From: Rhynchopus sp. YZ270_cl-10
Lineage: Eukaryota; Euglenozoa; Diplonemea; Diplonemida; Diplonemidae
Reading direction: 5' to 3'
DNA length: 64,000 nucleotides
Assembly (NCBI GenBank): GCA_964035575.1
Contig: OZ037853.1
Span: forward strand, 900,501-964,500
Notes under the pieces: model-generated
Told to the model about the DNA's origin: nothing
What the model saw: the letters and a program-made list of their open reading frames with translations, nothing else
Databases searched by the model: none
Shown here: positions 39,264 to 51,700 of the stretch, one piece after another
Layout of the letters: each line of letters begins with the position of its first letter
Position numbering within the stretch: position 1 is the stretch's first letter
Program-made: the position numbers and the translations under genes

Positions 39264-40277
39264 ATGAAGGCCGCCGCAATGCTCTTGCTGAGCGCCTCCG
39301 CCGTGTCGGCGGAGAAGCAGTCCTTCGTGTGGACACGTGAGCAGGAGGCTGCTGCGGGTGTCAAGCCCCATGTCGTGAGCGCACTCCCGCACACGTACGT
39401 GAAGACCGCAGACCTGCCGACGGACTTCACCTGGGGTGACGTGAACGGTGTGAGCTACCTGACAAAGAACCTGAACCAGCACATCCCGCAGTACTGTGGG
39501 TCGTGCTGGGCACACGGTGCTGCGTCGGCCCTTGGTGACCGCATCAAGATCGCACGCAAGGCGAAGGGCATCGACGTCAACCTCGCTGTGCAGCACATCC
39601 TCAACTGCGGCAACGCCGGGTCGTGCCATGGTGGGTCTGCAGGAGCGACCTACAACTGGATCGCAAACAACAAGGACGGCATTGTGTTTGACACATGCTC
39701 ACCGTACGTTGCATGCTCGAAGGAGTCCTCTGAGGGATTCTGCGAGCACGTCGACACCACCTGCAAGGCTGACAACGTCTGCCGCACCTGCTCCACCTTC
39801 ACTGCAAGCGGAGGGTTCTGTGCTGCCATCAGCAAGTTCCCCAACGCCACCATTGCCGAGCACGGATCCGTCTCTGGCGCTGACAAGATGATGGCTGAGA
39901 TCTACACCCGTGGTCCCATCGCCTGTGGTGTCGATGCCGTGCCGCTCCACGACTACCACGGAGGAGTCATCGCTGAGAAGTGTGGTGGCATCGACCACAT
40001 CGTCTCCGTTGTGGGCTGGGGTGTGGACGGCGACGCCCCCTACTGGGTGGTGCGCAACTCCTGGGGTGAGTACTGGGGAGAGCGTGGATACACCCGTATC
40101 TCCCGTGGCCAGGGTAAGGACCTTTGCCTTGAGAGCGCGTGCAACTGGGCCACCCCCGCTGCCTGGACTGAGACCAACTTCAAGTGCAACGAGGACGGAG
40201 GAAACTGCAAGGTCGACGGCCGCTGGCAGGAGCCCGCACACAACAAGGCACCCCTCGGCCTTCTGAGACAGCAGTAA
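39264..40277 (+). CDS. Cathepsin Z/X-type cysteine carboxypeptidase, copy 2
   Basis: 337 aa, same length and layout as copy 1: signal peptide, short propeptide, HIPQYCGSCWAH with C81, H245, N265, C-terminal extension. All catalytic and Cys positions seen in copy 1 are kept. The first 194 codons look identical; the differences cluster in a window of about 100 residues: GPVSG to GSVSG, YARGPIACSV to YTRGPIACGV, AGECTGTDHV to AEKCGGIDHI, ETHCYW to ESACNW. Several of these flank the catalytic His, so substrate preference may differ (inference). Duplicated together with 5' and 3' flanks. Confidence 0.95.
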   Translation: MKAAAMLLLSASAVSAEKQSFVWTREQEAAAGVKPHVVSALPHTYVKTADLPTDFTWGDVNGVSYLTKNLNQHIPQYCGSCWAHGAASALGDRIKIARKAKGIDVNLAVQHILNCGNAGSCHGGSAGATYNWIANNKDGIVFDTCSPYVACSKESSEGFCEHVDTTCKADNVCRTCSTFTASGGFCAAISKFPNATIAEHGSVSGADKMMAEIYTRGPIACGVDAVPLHDYHGGVIAEKCGGIDHIVSVVGWGVDGDAPYWVVRNSWGEYWGERGYTRISRGQGKDLCLESACNWATPAAWTETNFKCNEDGGNCKVDGRWQEPAHNKAPLGLLRQQ

Positions 40278-40715
40278 GGTTAGCAGCCTTATATGTACCA
40301 AAACAAAAAAAAACGCCAAAAATATAAAAAAAAGAGTGTTGCTTTGTGATTCTTCGTGTGATTGTGCGGAGTTATCCTGCCTTTTTTTTGGTAGGGACTT
40401 GTCCATGCTTTTTTAAAAAGGAAAACGTTTCAAATGTGTGGGCGAGGGGTGCGTGGGGTAAGTCAGAGAGCAGAAGAAGAAAGCTTCGGGCAAAATCAGA
40501 GCCTGAACCATCGAAAAAACAATTTCCCATTTATTTTTATTGACAAAAAGAAGAAAAATACTGCGTGTCCGTTTGTTCTTTTTTGCTCCAACGCAACACG
40601 TATATTGCCAATGTGCACATTGAGACCAACATCATCCCTTCTTCTTCTTCTTCTTCTGATTTCTCTCTCTCTCTCTCGCACGCGCCCCAGCTTCGTTCAT
40701 ATATTTTACTTTATT
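40278..40715. other. Cathepsin copy 2 downstream region
   Basis: Duplicate of 25108-25567. Similarity ends close to the inverted-repeat element that starts at 40716. Confidence 0.8.
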
Positions 40716-41436
40716 GGGGTGGCGACAAGGGGGGTCGGAACTGGGCAGTCACGAAAAATCACGAAAAATCACAAAGAATCATTTTTCTTCTTTGTGATTC
40801 TTTGCGACAGGTCGTGATTTTTTGTGACCTTTTTGCGATTTTTTGTGATTTTTTGCGATTTTTTGTGATTTTTTGTGATGTTTTGTGATTTTTTGTGATC
40901 GGCATATTTTGAGATGAGCTTTTTTTTGTCCCACTCTGACACTGTGTATGCTGTGTATACCGTGAAAACTGTGTATACTGTGGAAATTGACCAAAAACGA
41001 GAACTTGTCCATTTCGGCAAATTGACCCCACCACTGGCCAGACGGATTCCGGAAATGCAAATGCCGATGTTTAAAAATTTCACCAATGAAAACAAAACAA
41101 AAATTTCCAACAACAAACAACACATGAATGCCCCCCAAAACGGCATGACATCTGGTAGAAACAGGGTAGGGAATCGGTTATGCAGCCACGCCGAAAAAGT
41201 TCAATTTTAAGCGAAACTTACACGCAGAACTGAGAACAACTGAGCACAACTGAACACAATTCCACCACAATTACAGCACAATTGCAGCAGCCCAAAACGG
41301 TACACTTTTGTGATTTTTTGTGATTTTTTGTGATTTTTCGTGATTTTTTGTGAATTTTTGTGATTTTTTGTGATCGAGAGAATTTGAAAATATTTTTTGT
41401 GAATATTTTTTTCCACACCCCCCCTGTCGCCACCCC
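40716..41436. mobile_element. 0.72-kb inverted-repeat element with TTTTTTGTGA arrays
   Basis: Ends GGGGTGGCGACAAGGGGGGT and ACCCCCCCTGTCGCCACCCC. Subterminal arrays of a 10-mer TTTTTTGTGA lie at both ends (40810-40905 and 41308-41375). The middle (41000-41200) is in inverse orientation similar to the dispersed repeat at 7450-7620. Flanks TTTATT / ATTTATT suggest an A/T-rich target duplication of uncertain length. Non-autonomous. Confidence 0.7.
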
Positions 41437-43326
41437 ATTTATTTTATTTTTGACTTTTCGTTTTATTTATTTTTTGCCTAAGATGTAGTGTGCCTTGTAA
41501 GGTACACTCATCTCGCTAGTTTGTTTTGTCCCCACCTTCCCATACCCCCCTTTTATTTAGGTGAATACTCTCAAAAGTAAAAAAAAAAACAAATGACTGA
41601 TGAATAAACCAAAGAATCATCTCATCAGACGCTCAAAAAGACTTAGCATTTCTTGTGAAGACTTTTTCTAAAATGACTACGACGCCATTTTTCCATCCCC
41701 CTCTGCCCATACAATCTGAAACTGCACATTAGCTCTCAGATTTAGTTTTACGTCAATCTACTTGCTTGGGAAATAGGAAGGGGGGCGGGAGAAGGATCAG
41801 GGCGTTCGCCCCGGGGCGAAAAATATTTTTTTTCGTTAAAAAAAATTTTTCCTGAAAAAATGACATTTTATTTCGCCCCAGGGCTTCGCCCCACCGGGGC
41901 GAAACCCTGTATAAATAAATAAATAAATAAATAAATAAAAAAAGGGGAGAAAAAAAAATAAAGAGAGAGAGATTTCTCCCCACCACCCTGTCGACCCCCC
42001 GGAGGGGGGGTCGCAGAGGGGTGTCCACTGTTCCGCAAACCCGCCTGCCGTGAGAGGAAGTTTCCCCAGCACTCCCGCTCCTCAATCCTGCAGTCTGGTG
42101 AAGCCCCTGTTATAGAAGGTGTCACTACTCGTGTCAACTCTACCTTCAACGGCAGAGAGACGTTTTAGTTTATTGAAAATAATCAAAATAAGGATGAAGT
42201 CTCATATGACGGATGCCTCTCTCTTGTACATCTGTTTGATTAAACAACACAAAGAGACCCTCAGTGAGGGGGGATTGATGAAATTCTCCATCGTTTTGCT
42301 GGTTTTAGTCAGGAAAGTGCAGCTGTAATAGCACTTGTGCTGGGGAAGGGATCACGCGCAAATCGCAAATTTTTTTTGACCACTCAGTACCAGGGATTCA
42401 CCCCCCACGAACTAGCTTCTCTCCGGCGGAAAAATTTTTTTGACCTATTTTAAGCACTAGTAAAAAAGCAAAAATTTCGGGTTTTTTGGCATTTCGCCAC
42501 GATCAGGAAAAAACGATGGCGATAGCGAACGCCCTGAGAAGGATAAAAAAAAAAAAATACAAAAACAAAATGGAAAAGGAAAAGAACAACAGCAAAGAAC
42601 ACAGAGTATAACAATGCCCTCACCCCCAACAATAAAAAAATACTATAGTGGCATAGGATGTGTTCCAATGATTCTTATTGAAAAAAAAAAAAGTGTTTTT
42701 TTTTCTTCATTTTGTTTTTCTCCACCCAAAGCTCTCAGCGCTTGGAAGGGGTAGATAGTGGGTCGTCGGTGTGTGGCTCACTAGCTAATGCTAGTTTGTC
42801 GCTGGAATCGGAAAACCTAAAGACCCAGAGGGCCAGACCAATAAATTGGCAGGTGCCGTCTCCCCATCATTGGATAAGTAAAGCGACGATAAGAGTAGTG
42901 GTATTTCATTGTTGAAGCCTCCCACCTATAACTACACCTCTCATGTCACTGCACAAAGTCAGACTAGAGTCAAACTCAACAGGGTCTTCTTTCCCCGCTG
43001 ACAGTTTCAAGTCCGTTCCCTTGACTGCTGTTTCGCCAGATAGTAGGTAGGGACAGAAGGAATCTCATACCACCGGAGACCTGATTGACTCATTTCTGGT
43101 TTCGGGAATCTGCCTTCATCTGCCTAAATTGTTTTGGAATTTTCTTGACATTTTGCAAAAAAAAATTACAAAAAAGGTACACATTTACATTATTGCATAG
43201 TGTGTGCACTTCTTAAGGGGACTGCGTGCGTTTTTTAGCGGAAGAGCGACTGTGCCGCGTCATCTTTTTTGCATACATTTATACAATAACGTTCTGCAGG
43301 GAACACTGGGGGTGTGAGTAGGGGCT
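41437..43326. other. Non-coding region
   Basis: Contains an (AAAT)n microsatellite at about 41910-41940, a GCCCCGGGGCGAAA / TTTCGCCCCAGG inverted pair at 41807-41905, and C/G-rich stretches around 42000. I found no protein or RNA gene. Confidence 0.45.
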
Positions 43327-44476
43327 ATGGAAGCTGGCAGCGGCCCGCTGATGGAGGGTCTGGTCTCTGTTGGTGAGAACTTTGCGGTGATTACTACTAG
43401 CATCGTGTCGATCTACCTTGGGTGGAAGTTGGTCTGGATTTTGGTTCTGTCGAAGGTATGATTTCGTTGGGTTTGGCTGTTCTGACTTTTTTTTTTTGAT
43501 AAAACAACTTGTTATCAATTCTAAAAAAAATATTGGAAGCAACGCTGCAAAAACGGATTGAAAAAAAAAGTGGCAGCACAACCGAGGCAACTACACTACA
43601 ACAATTTATCAAAAAAAGACAAGAATCTTGCTTCTTTGAGTACTCAATTAGCAATAACTGGTGTGATCACCAAACGGATTCTCCGTGGTTCCCCCGAAGG
43701 TGCTCCGCAAATCTTAATATAGCCCGAAACAGTTCTCCGTGGTTCTCCCGTGGGTTGTCCGTACCCCCTGAATCCACTAGCATAACACAACCCAATCACA
43801 CACACACACACATGAGCCCCTCCCAACAGATTAAGCCAGTGTCAGAAGTATTCGACAATTCCGGCAGTCAACCGAAGAAGTCGTCACGGAAGCCGGTATG
43901 ATAATGTTGTTTATTTTTTTTTTGCATGTGTGACTGAGTGTGGGGATGCGTTCAAGAACTAAACTCTTCCCCCCAAAACCCCCTTTTTGTCTCTAGTTTT
44001 CTTTATCCAAACGTCGAGTGTGCGGTGTAATAATTTTGTGACAATGTGTATTAGTAATCCGGATTCGTCGTAATCCACGTTTGTAGTGTTCCCCAAAATA
44101 GGTTGAGGATGACCATCCATAACCTTTGGCATTCATTAGCGTTCGGGCAACCTTTGTTGTACAGAACCCATCCTCGGACAGGGTGATGGTCGAAACTACA
44201 CAAAAAACTGATTTTGAACCCCCTCCTCTCACCTCGTAACTTACAAAGTACAGTGAAATACAATACAAAAAACAGAGTCGCAAAAAGGAAAAAAAACATA
44301 GTGGAGTTCATCCTCGGGTGGCTACACTAATACAACCAAGTTTTCAAAAAAAGCAAAAACAAAAACAAACCCCCTCCTCACAGCTGTACTCAGTGCTGGC
44401 TGCAGCACAGGAGCGGAAGCGTGCGAAGATGGAGGGCCAGGAGCGGGCCAGCTCCGCATCGTCTGGGAGCTCATAA
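43327..44476 (+). CDS. Small single-pass membrane protein, three exons
   Basis: 95 aa assembled from exons 43327-43455, 43830-43895 and 44384-44476, all phase 0, with donors GTATGA and GTATGA and acceptors CAACAG and CTCACAG. Exon 1 encodes MEAGSGPLMEGLVSVGENFA then a membrane segment (about residues 20-42, VITTSIVSIYLGWKLVWILV). Exon 2 encodes IKPVSEVFDNSGSQPKKSSR, exon 3 LYSVLAAAQERKRAKMEGQE and an Ser-rich end. A short N-terminus, one hydrophobic helix and a basic tail suggest a tail-facing-cytosol membrane protein. Family not recognised. Splice sites match those of eEF2 and the coiled-coil gene, which supports the model. Confidence 0.75.
43567..43625 (+). repeat. Intronic repeat, GGCAACTACACTA family, copy 1
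   Basis: In intron 1 of the membrane-protein gene: GAGGCAACTACACTACAACA then ATTTATCAAA and AAGAATCTTG. Matches 52200-52266 in intron 1 of the coiled-coil gene. Confidence 0.8.
43934..44045 (+). repeat. Intron segment shared with eEF2 intron 1
   Basis: Counterpart of 350-470; begins TGAGTGTGGGGATGCGTTCA about 38 bp after the 5' splice site. Confidence 0.8.
44290..44345 (+). repeat. Intronic repeat, GGCTACACTAATACAACC family, copy 2
   Basis: TAGTGGAG followed by TCATCCTCGGGTGGCTACAC and AATACAACCAAGTTTTCAAA, in intron 2 of the membrane-protein gene. Confidence 0.75.
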
Positions 44477-45183
44477 GAAGAAGTATGCACGCAGAGTGTT
44501 CAGAGGGGTCTGGTGTGGGTTACCCGCACCACGGTGAAGGGAAGGCTTACAACGGTGAAAAAAAATACCACAAGTAAAACCATTTACTTCGCCGTCGTGT
44601 GGATCGCACACGAGGCACAGCACTGTCGGCGTGTTTTCAAGATGGCTTGAGTTTATCTTTTCTTTGTTTGTGCTTTCATTCATGGCTGGCATCGTACCGT
44701 GGAGAAATCAGTCGATGCCTGCATAACTACCATTTTTTTTGTTTTCTTTTTTCTTCTTTTTCTAGCAAATGGGGTTCCTATCTGGCTCGAATACCATCGA
44801 CAAAATGGGGCGAAATTTGGGGGCTTGGGACAGGGGGGGAGGGGAGGGGTATTTTTTTTCTTTGACCAGTAATCTCTGGGGGTTCGCTCGCCTGTGGAGA
44901 CGCAGTGTCTGCTTGGGGGTCCACCCGGTGCGCCTGGTCATGCACCAAAAAGGTTCAGCTGTCATTGCTGCATCTGTCCAACTTTTTATGTTTTTTTTTC
45001 TCCCCTCTTCCTCTTCTTCTTCTTTCTTCTTGCCTTTTCCACGCGCGAGACTCTTCACCCTGGGTGTGTTCGTTGTGTTTTGTGTACGTGCCCCAAAATG
45101 ATACAATATCGTATCACATCGTTGCAGTGGAATGTGGGATAAAAAGGGAGAATGGCTAAGGGGCCGGTGGTCCCATACTATTA
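44477..45183. other. Spacer before the coiled-coil gene
   Basis: Non-coding with pyrimidine-rich tracts. No gene recognised. Confidence 0.5.
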
Positions 45184-45286
45184 CAGTAAGACAACAAACA
45201 TCGGAGGGGGTAAAAACCCTCCTTAGAGTTTTGAAATTCCAAAATCCACCTTAGTTTTTACCCCACCGGTGTTTGTTGTCTGACTG
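45184..45286. mobile_element. 103-bp Tc1/mariner-type MITE
   Basis: Inverted ends CAGTAAGACAACAAACATCG and the complement of CAGTCAGACAACAAACACCG, continuing through GGGGTAAAAAC. TA on both sides (45182-45183, 45287-45288), the target duplication typical of Tc1/mariner. No coding capacity. Confidence 0.75.
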
Positions 45287-45726
45287 TATATTCCGTTTCT
45301 CTCTCTCTCTTGTGAAGGACACCGTGTGTGCGTCTCTAGAAAGCGTCTGTATGCGGGGGGAGGAGCCTTTGCGTAAATAAGCGTATTGGCCCTCCCTCCC
45401 TCTCCCTCCCTCAAAGCTTTTGATGGCAACAGTGCAATAAACCAAGATACAATTCATATTACAGCGTTTGAGATGTGACAAGCCCCGCCTTCTCTCTCTC
45501 CGTCCCTTTTTTTTTTTTTGAGTTTTTGACCCAATTCTAACACAATGTTTGCCTCGTATAGGCGGAATCCTCCCCTTTCACATTTTTTTTTTCTCACAAA
45601 ACCTTCCACACCACAGGCGGGGAGCCACAGAGAAACACCCCCCGCACCCATCTAGTCTCTAGTTTTAAGCTCTCCGGTTTTGGGTCTGAGGTCTTTTTTT
45701 ATTGTCTTTTTCTTCCTGAGATTTGC

Positions 45727-48700
45727 ATGTCTGCGGAACACGCTGGACGTGCTTTGCTTAAGGAATTCAAGAGGGAGAGGGCGTCGCTGAACACCACTCC
45801 TGGGGAGTTTTTGAGTCGCGCTTATATGACTAGCTCTCACCAGCCTACGCAAGCAACCGGGTCGCAGGAGCAGTTGACGTATGACCAGATGCTACTCCGT
45901 CTGAGAGATACCGAAGCAGAACTGCAACGTGTCCACGAAACTACCCAAGACAGCGTACAAAACTTTGAAGCCATGTCCCAGGTCAGCAGTATCAACACTG
46001 CCGCGCACTTCCAGCACACCTCCCCTGCAGCCAGCAGTGAGCAGGTCTCTTTTCTTGACTCTCGCCCAAATGGAGGGCAGCTTACCTTTCGCATTGCTCC
46101 GAACGGTGCTATCGGGTATACATGCGATGGTGAGGCGAGACCAGAGTTTCGCAAAGCACGTTTCTCTTTCCAACCTAAAAGCATCCATGTTGAATTTCCT
46201 GACATCGAGAAAAGCGCGGTCATCCCCATCAAGGATGCCAGCGATATCGTTTTGAGGTTATTGGAGCTTTTTGAGGCTGGTGGTGTGGACCATAATTTGC
46301 ACCATAGACAGCTTCTGAAGATGTTCCTGGAGAGGGATAAAAGACTGCGTGCGTTGAAACAGCTGTACGCCTCAGAGAATAAACGGTGCGCAGAATATCA
46401 AATGCTGAACGAACGTCTCCGTGCAGAGTCGGGCAGTACCAACAGCGAGATGGAACTTCGTCGGGTGCAACGTGAAGCGCAGCAGAGGGACACAGAGCGT
46501 TCTCGGGTGATAGACAATCTGCATGGACAGCTTCAGGAATTGACGGCGGAGAACCAACGTCTTGCCGAAGCGGCGCAACAACAACAACAACAACAAAATG
46601 CGGGGCAAATGACGGAGTCGGACATCGAAGCTCTTTTGCAGGAAGTTGCGTCGCTTCGTGCACACTCCACTTCCCTTCACGAAGAGCTGGAAAAGGGCAA
46701 GGAGATGAGTGCTAGGGCTCAGGCCATGAAGGAGTCTGACGAAACCATGCAAATGGTCGAAACGTTGTTGACAAGAAACGAAGAAATGCGGGCCCAAATG
46801 GAGCAGATCACTGCAGAGCGCAACGCAGCTGCAGCCAATGTGGAAGAACTTCTTGCGGCCCTGACTGCATCGCAAACGCTGAATTCGCAATGGAGCGCTG
46901 CAGAGGCGCAGAAAGTGCAGAACATCTCCGAACTGGAGGTAAAGGAGGTTCATGAGGTTGCCAGACTCCAAGAAAATGAAAAACACAACCAGCAATATGC
47001 TCTGGAAACTGCGGAGAGGGCAGAGAATGAGGCTCAGCTTTCCGCTGAGATTGCCAGACTGCAAGCGGAGTGTGAAGGGGCGAGAGCAGAAGCGTTGGAG
47101 ATGCGTAACGTTGTAGCGGCCACCGGCGCTGCGCTCGAACAGGCGCAGACTTTGAATACGCAGTGGGGTGCGGAGGAGGAACGTCGCGCACAGTACATAG
47201 TATCGCTGGAGGCGAGGCTGCATGATGCTGGCGCTGTAGTCGCTCCAACCGCGTCGCGTGGAGAGATTGACGCACTCACTGCGAAGCTCGAAAGCTGTCT
47301 TCAAGCCCTACACACTGCGCAAGACCTCAGCCACAGATGGGAGCAAGCTGACCAAGAGCGTACCCAATTTGTTACCTCGCTTGAATCTGCGAAGATCTCT
47401 GCGGAGCACAGTACCAAACAAGCGGAGTCATCGCTGCGTGCCAAACAGAGTGAAATCACTGCGCTTCAGGCAAATTCTATTGATTCACAAAGCTTGCAGG
47501 CGAATTTGGCTCAGTGCGAGGCGCAACTGCTTGCTGCACGCAGTGAAACGGAGCGGATCAGAGCGGAAGGGAAAGGGGCGATTACGCTTCGTGGACAACT
47601 CATGGCTTTGCAGGGTGCGTACGATGAACTGGAGAGCATCCACAACAACACGTCCACACTTCTTAACAAAGTGCTGTCTACAGATCCACCAAAGAGAGCA
47701 GCGTTTGAAGCTATGGAGCAGAAACTCTCTGCAGTCCCCGACCACTCCGCAGAGCTCGCACGGCAAAGGGGAGAATGTGAAGAGCTGCGTGGAGCTGTTG
47801 CAGAGCTGGAGGCAAACCTAAGCGCCGCAGGTTCGCGAGGAAAGCGGAGGGAGGCAGATTTGGAAGGGAACATTGCGATGCTTGAGGAGAATGTGGCAGA
47901 GGTGCGGAGAGGGAACGGTGTGCTTCAGGCCCGTATTGTGGCAGTGGAGGCGGAAAAGGTGGAGCTCGCATCCAAGCTTTCTGCTGCGCAATCTATCGCT
48001 CATCACGCAGTCTCAACACAGGGCGCAGCGCAGCATACCATAGAAGGTTTAGAAACGCAGGTCAACATGCTTCTGACAACGCAAAGGGAGCAAAACGGTG
48101 TTGGAGGGAATGTGTGCCGTTATGTCGTTGACATGGAAGCAAAGCACAGAGAGGTTTCCAACGCGATGACCGATTCGCAGAACGCCCGCGCAGAGCTTGC
48201 CGCAGCTGCAGCAAGGCAAGGGGAGAGTGAGCGGACTGTGCACAACCTACAAAATGAAATCCTCCTCCTCGGACAACGCGAAGCTGAGGGGGTCCAAATG
48301 GTCCAAAAGTTGGAGGCTGCATTTGGACAGTGCGAAACACTTTTGCTTCAGCAAAATTCATTGGGAGGTGCAACATGTGATTTTGTGGAGAATCTCGAAC
48401 GGCGTGTCCAAACAGCAGAGAATTCATCAGCACAGCTTGCAGAAGAGGCTGCGGAAGCTGCCGCAATGAAGGCAGCACATCACGCGAATGAGTCAAGCCA
48501 TCAGCGTATCAACACCTTAGAAACACAGCTGGAGGAGAGCGAAACCTGCTTGAAAGAACTTCAACTTAAGGTGACCGGATATGAACGGATCATCCATGAA
48601 TACGCTTCCCTTCAGGACACCCATTCTGCCGAAGACCTCTCACGGCAGGGACACATCACACAGATGGAAGCACAGCTGGCGGAGGTAGAGGAGAATACAA

Positions 48701-51700
48701 GACAACTCCGTTCAGAACATCATGACGCTATTCAGCGCCTAACCCTCTCCGCGTCAACAACAGAGGAAACCGAATCACAGCTCTCCGAAGCAAAACGGAT
48801 CATCCAAACCTTAGAGCACGAAGCCACAGAAAGGGCGAACCACACCGTTTCTCTCCATTCTTCAGAAGCTCAACTGAAGGAGGCCACATTGCGCGCAGAA
48901 TCAGAGGTCACCTCACTGAAGACCATTCTCAATAAATTCGAAGGAGAATCGAAGGAAGCGCAGAAGCTCCTTGCTTCGCAAGCTTCTCACGAAGAGGAGC
49001 GGATTCAATTAATTCAAGAAAAGGAAGAAGAAGTCAAAACGCTCAAAAAACGTCTCACCTCTGATGAGGTGTCACCTCTCCTCCGCTCTCTTATTGGAGA
49101 GTTGGAGAAGGAGTGTGCGATGAAAGGGGATTTAATCGAAGAGATGATTGAAGCGGAAAAGAAGATGTCGGAGCATGCCGTAAAGGGGGAGGAGTTGCAA
49201 AAAAAGTATGACATTGTCTGCAAAGAGATCGAGGAGATGAAGGCAGAGAAAAGCAGTGGTACTAACGAAGAGCTTCTTCTTACGCAGGAACAGCTGAAAC
49301 GGCTTGAAAAGGAGGCTTCTGAACAATACGATAAAATCGTTGAGCTGCAAAACCATTCTGATAATTTATCCACAGAGCTCAGTCTCGCCAAAGAACAGAT
49401 GGATCAACTCGACTCCGCTTGCCTCGACTTTGTTGAAACAGCGCGCGAGAAGGAAGCTACTGAGACCCAAAGAATTGCAGCATACACCCAACTCGAGGAA
49501 AACCACTCTAAGCTGCGGACGGTGACAACAGAATTAGAAACAGAAAACATTGCACTGCAACAGAAAATCTCTGAAATGAGCGCGGCTGAAACACAGAGAT
49601 GCACCTTTGTGGAGGAGCTGGAGAAGGCTGCGCAAGAAGGGACACAACACTCCGGTGAAGAAGACAAAACAGATTTGACAGAACAAATGCATGCTCTACA
49701 GCAGGTCCTCTCTGATCACGAAGCTGCAGGGAGAGAAGCAGAAGCTCTGGCAAACGAGAGGGCTGAATCTGAAGATGCCCGCATTGCAGCGCTGCGGGAT
49801 GAAGAGGAGAAGGTCCGCGAAAAAGAAAATCTTATTGCCACCCTTGAAGCAAAGGCTGCAGAGTTTGCGGATTTGGAAACCGAATTATCAGAGAATCGTT
49901 TTACCGTTCAAACTCTCCAAGAACAGATTTCTCTAAAAGACGCTGAATGCGAACAGATGAAGTCCATCATATCAAACTTAGAAGAGACGTTGGAGACAAC
50001 GAAATGTCTTGAATCGAAGAGGTCTGAGACAGAACAGAATCGGATTGATTATGTCGAGAAGCTCGAACAACGTGAGGATACAAACGATGAGTCAGAGTTG
50101 GCATCTTTGAAGCAAATCATCGCACAGCAAGAAGACGCACTGCTCTCTGCTACCCAGCTGAACACAGAGCACCTTGCGTCAGAAGAACACCGCATCTCTG
50201 CCGTTACAGACCTCGAGGCGACGGTCACGATGCTGAGAGGAAGCGGGGAGCACGACATTTTCAATCCTCCTTCCCCCTCAGATGACCTGACAACCGCTCG
50301 GGACACCATAGTTCGACTAGAGGCAGCTCTCGAAGAGTACAGTACACTCCAAAAAGAAATCGCTTCGACAGAGGATGGACGCATTGCGGAGGTTCAGAAG
50401 ATTGAGGCAGAGCGTGACGAGAAGAATTCGCAAGCGTTAGAGGACGCCACCATGCCAGAGACCGACAATGTGCCTCCACCTCCACCCCAAACGGACAGCG
50501 AGGTCAAGCGTCTGAATAAGGTGATCGATGAATTGAAGGAGGAGCTGGCAGAGGCGGAGGAGGAGCACGGTGCAGAGGTGGAACGTTTGGAAACAGCGCT
50601 TTCTGTTAAGACAGAGGTGAATCAGGAGGTGAAACGGTTGAACAAAATTGTGGATGAGCTGACGGAGCAGAATAACGAATCGCAGGATGAAATTCAACGG
50701 TTGGAAGCAACCTTAGAAGGCACAGAACAGCCCGAATCCAACCAAGAATCCAACCAAGAGGTAAAACGTTTGAACAAAATCATCGATGAACTGACAGAAC
50801 AACTCAGCGAATCGCAGGATGACATCCAACGTTTGGAAACAACCTTGGGAGAGACACAGCATTCCGAATCAAACCCAGAATCAAACCAAGAAGCAAAACG
50901 TCTTAACAAAATCATCGATGAACTCACAGAACAACTTGACGAAGCAGAAGAAAACCATACAACCGAAGTTCAACGCCTTGAGACCGCGCTTGCAGACCTG
51001 CAACAACTCAACCACACAGCGGAGACCGACAATCCTCCACCTCCACCCCAAACGGACAGCGAGGTCAAACGTCTCAGCAAGGTGGTCGATGAGCTGAAAG
51101 AGGAGCTTGCAGAGGCAGAGGAGGAGCACGGTGCAGAGGTGGAACGTCTTCAAACGCTCTCTACCACAGAAGAGAAACGCCTCAACAAAGTTGTGGAGGA
51201 ACTGACCGAGCAGCTCAATGAATCGCAGGATGAAATTCAACGTTTAGAATCCTCTGTTCAACCTGAAACACAAACACAAACACCCGATGCACAGATCAGC
51301 CAGATCGACCACCAAAACGCAATCCATCAGCTTGAAGCCACACTCTCACAACAGACCTCCGAATTCGACTCTCAAATCGCAGAATTGAAGGAAACTATCG
51401 TGAACCTCAATAATTCGATTATCACCCACGAAGCTGAAATCACCGCAACCTCCACTAAATTGGCAGAGGTGATCTCTCAAAAGGAAATCGAAATGACGTC
51501 TTTGAAGTCTGCCCTTTCCTCGAGAGACGACGCTCTCGAGGAATATGCAAGACTAGAGAAGGAGAGGGCTGAGGTTGAGGAGGTGCGGATGGAGGCTGCT
51601 CCGGACAGTGCCGAGATGGAGGGGCTTCGTGAGCAGGCGAACTCTGCAAGCATTCTGGATGGGAAGCTGGCGCAGGCGGAGGAAACCATAGCGAGGTTGA

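Noticed and set aside
45188-45280. RNA hairpin gene
   Set aside because: The TA-flanked inverted ends are better explained as a Tc1/mariner-type MITE.
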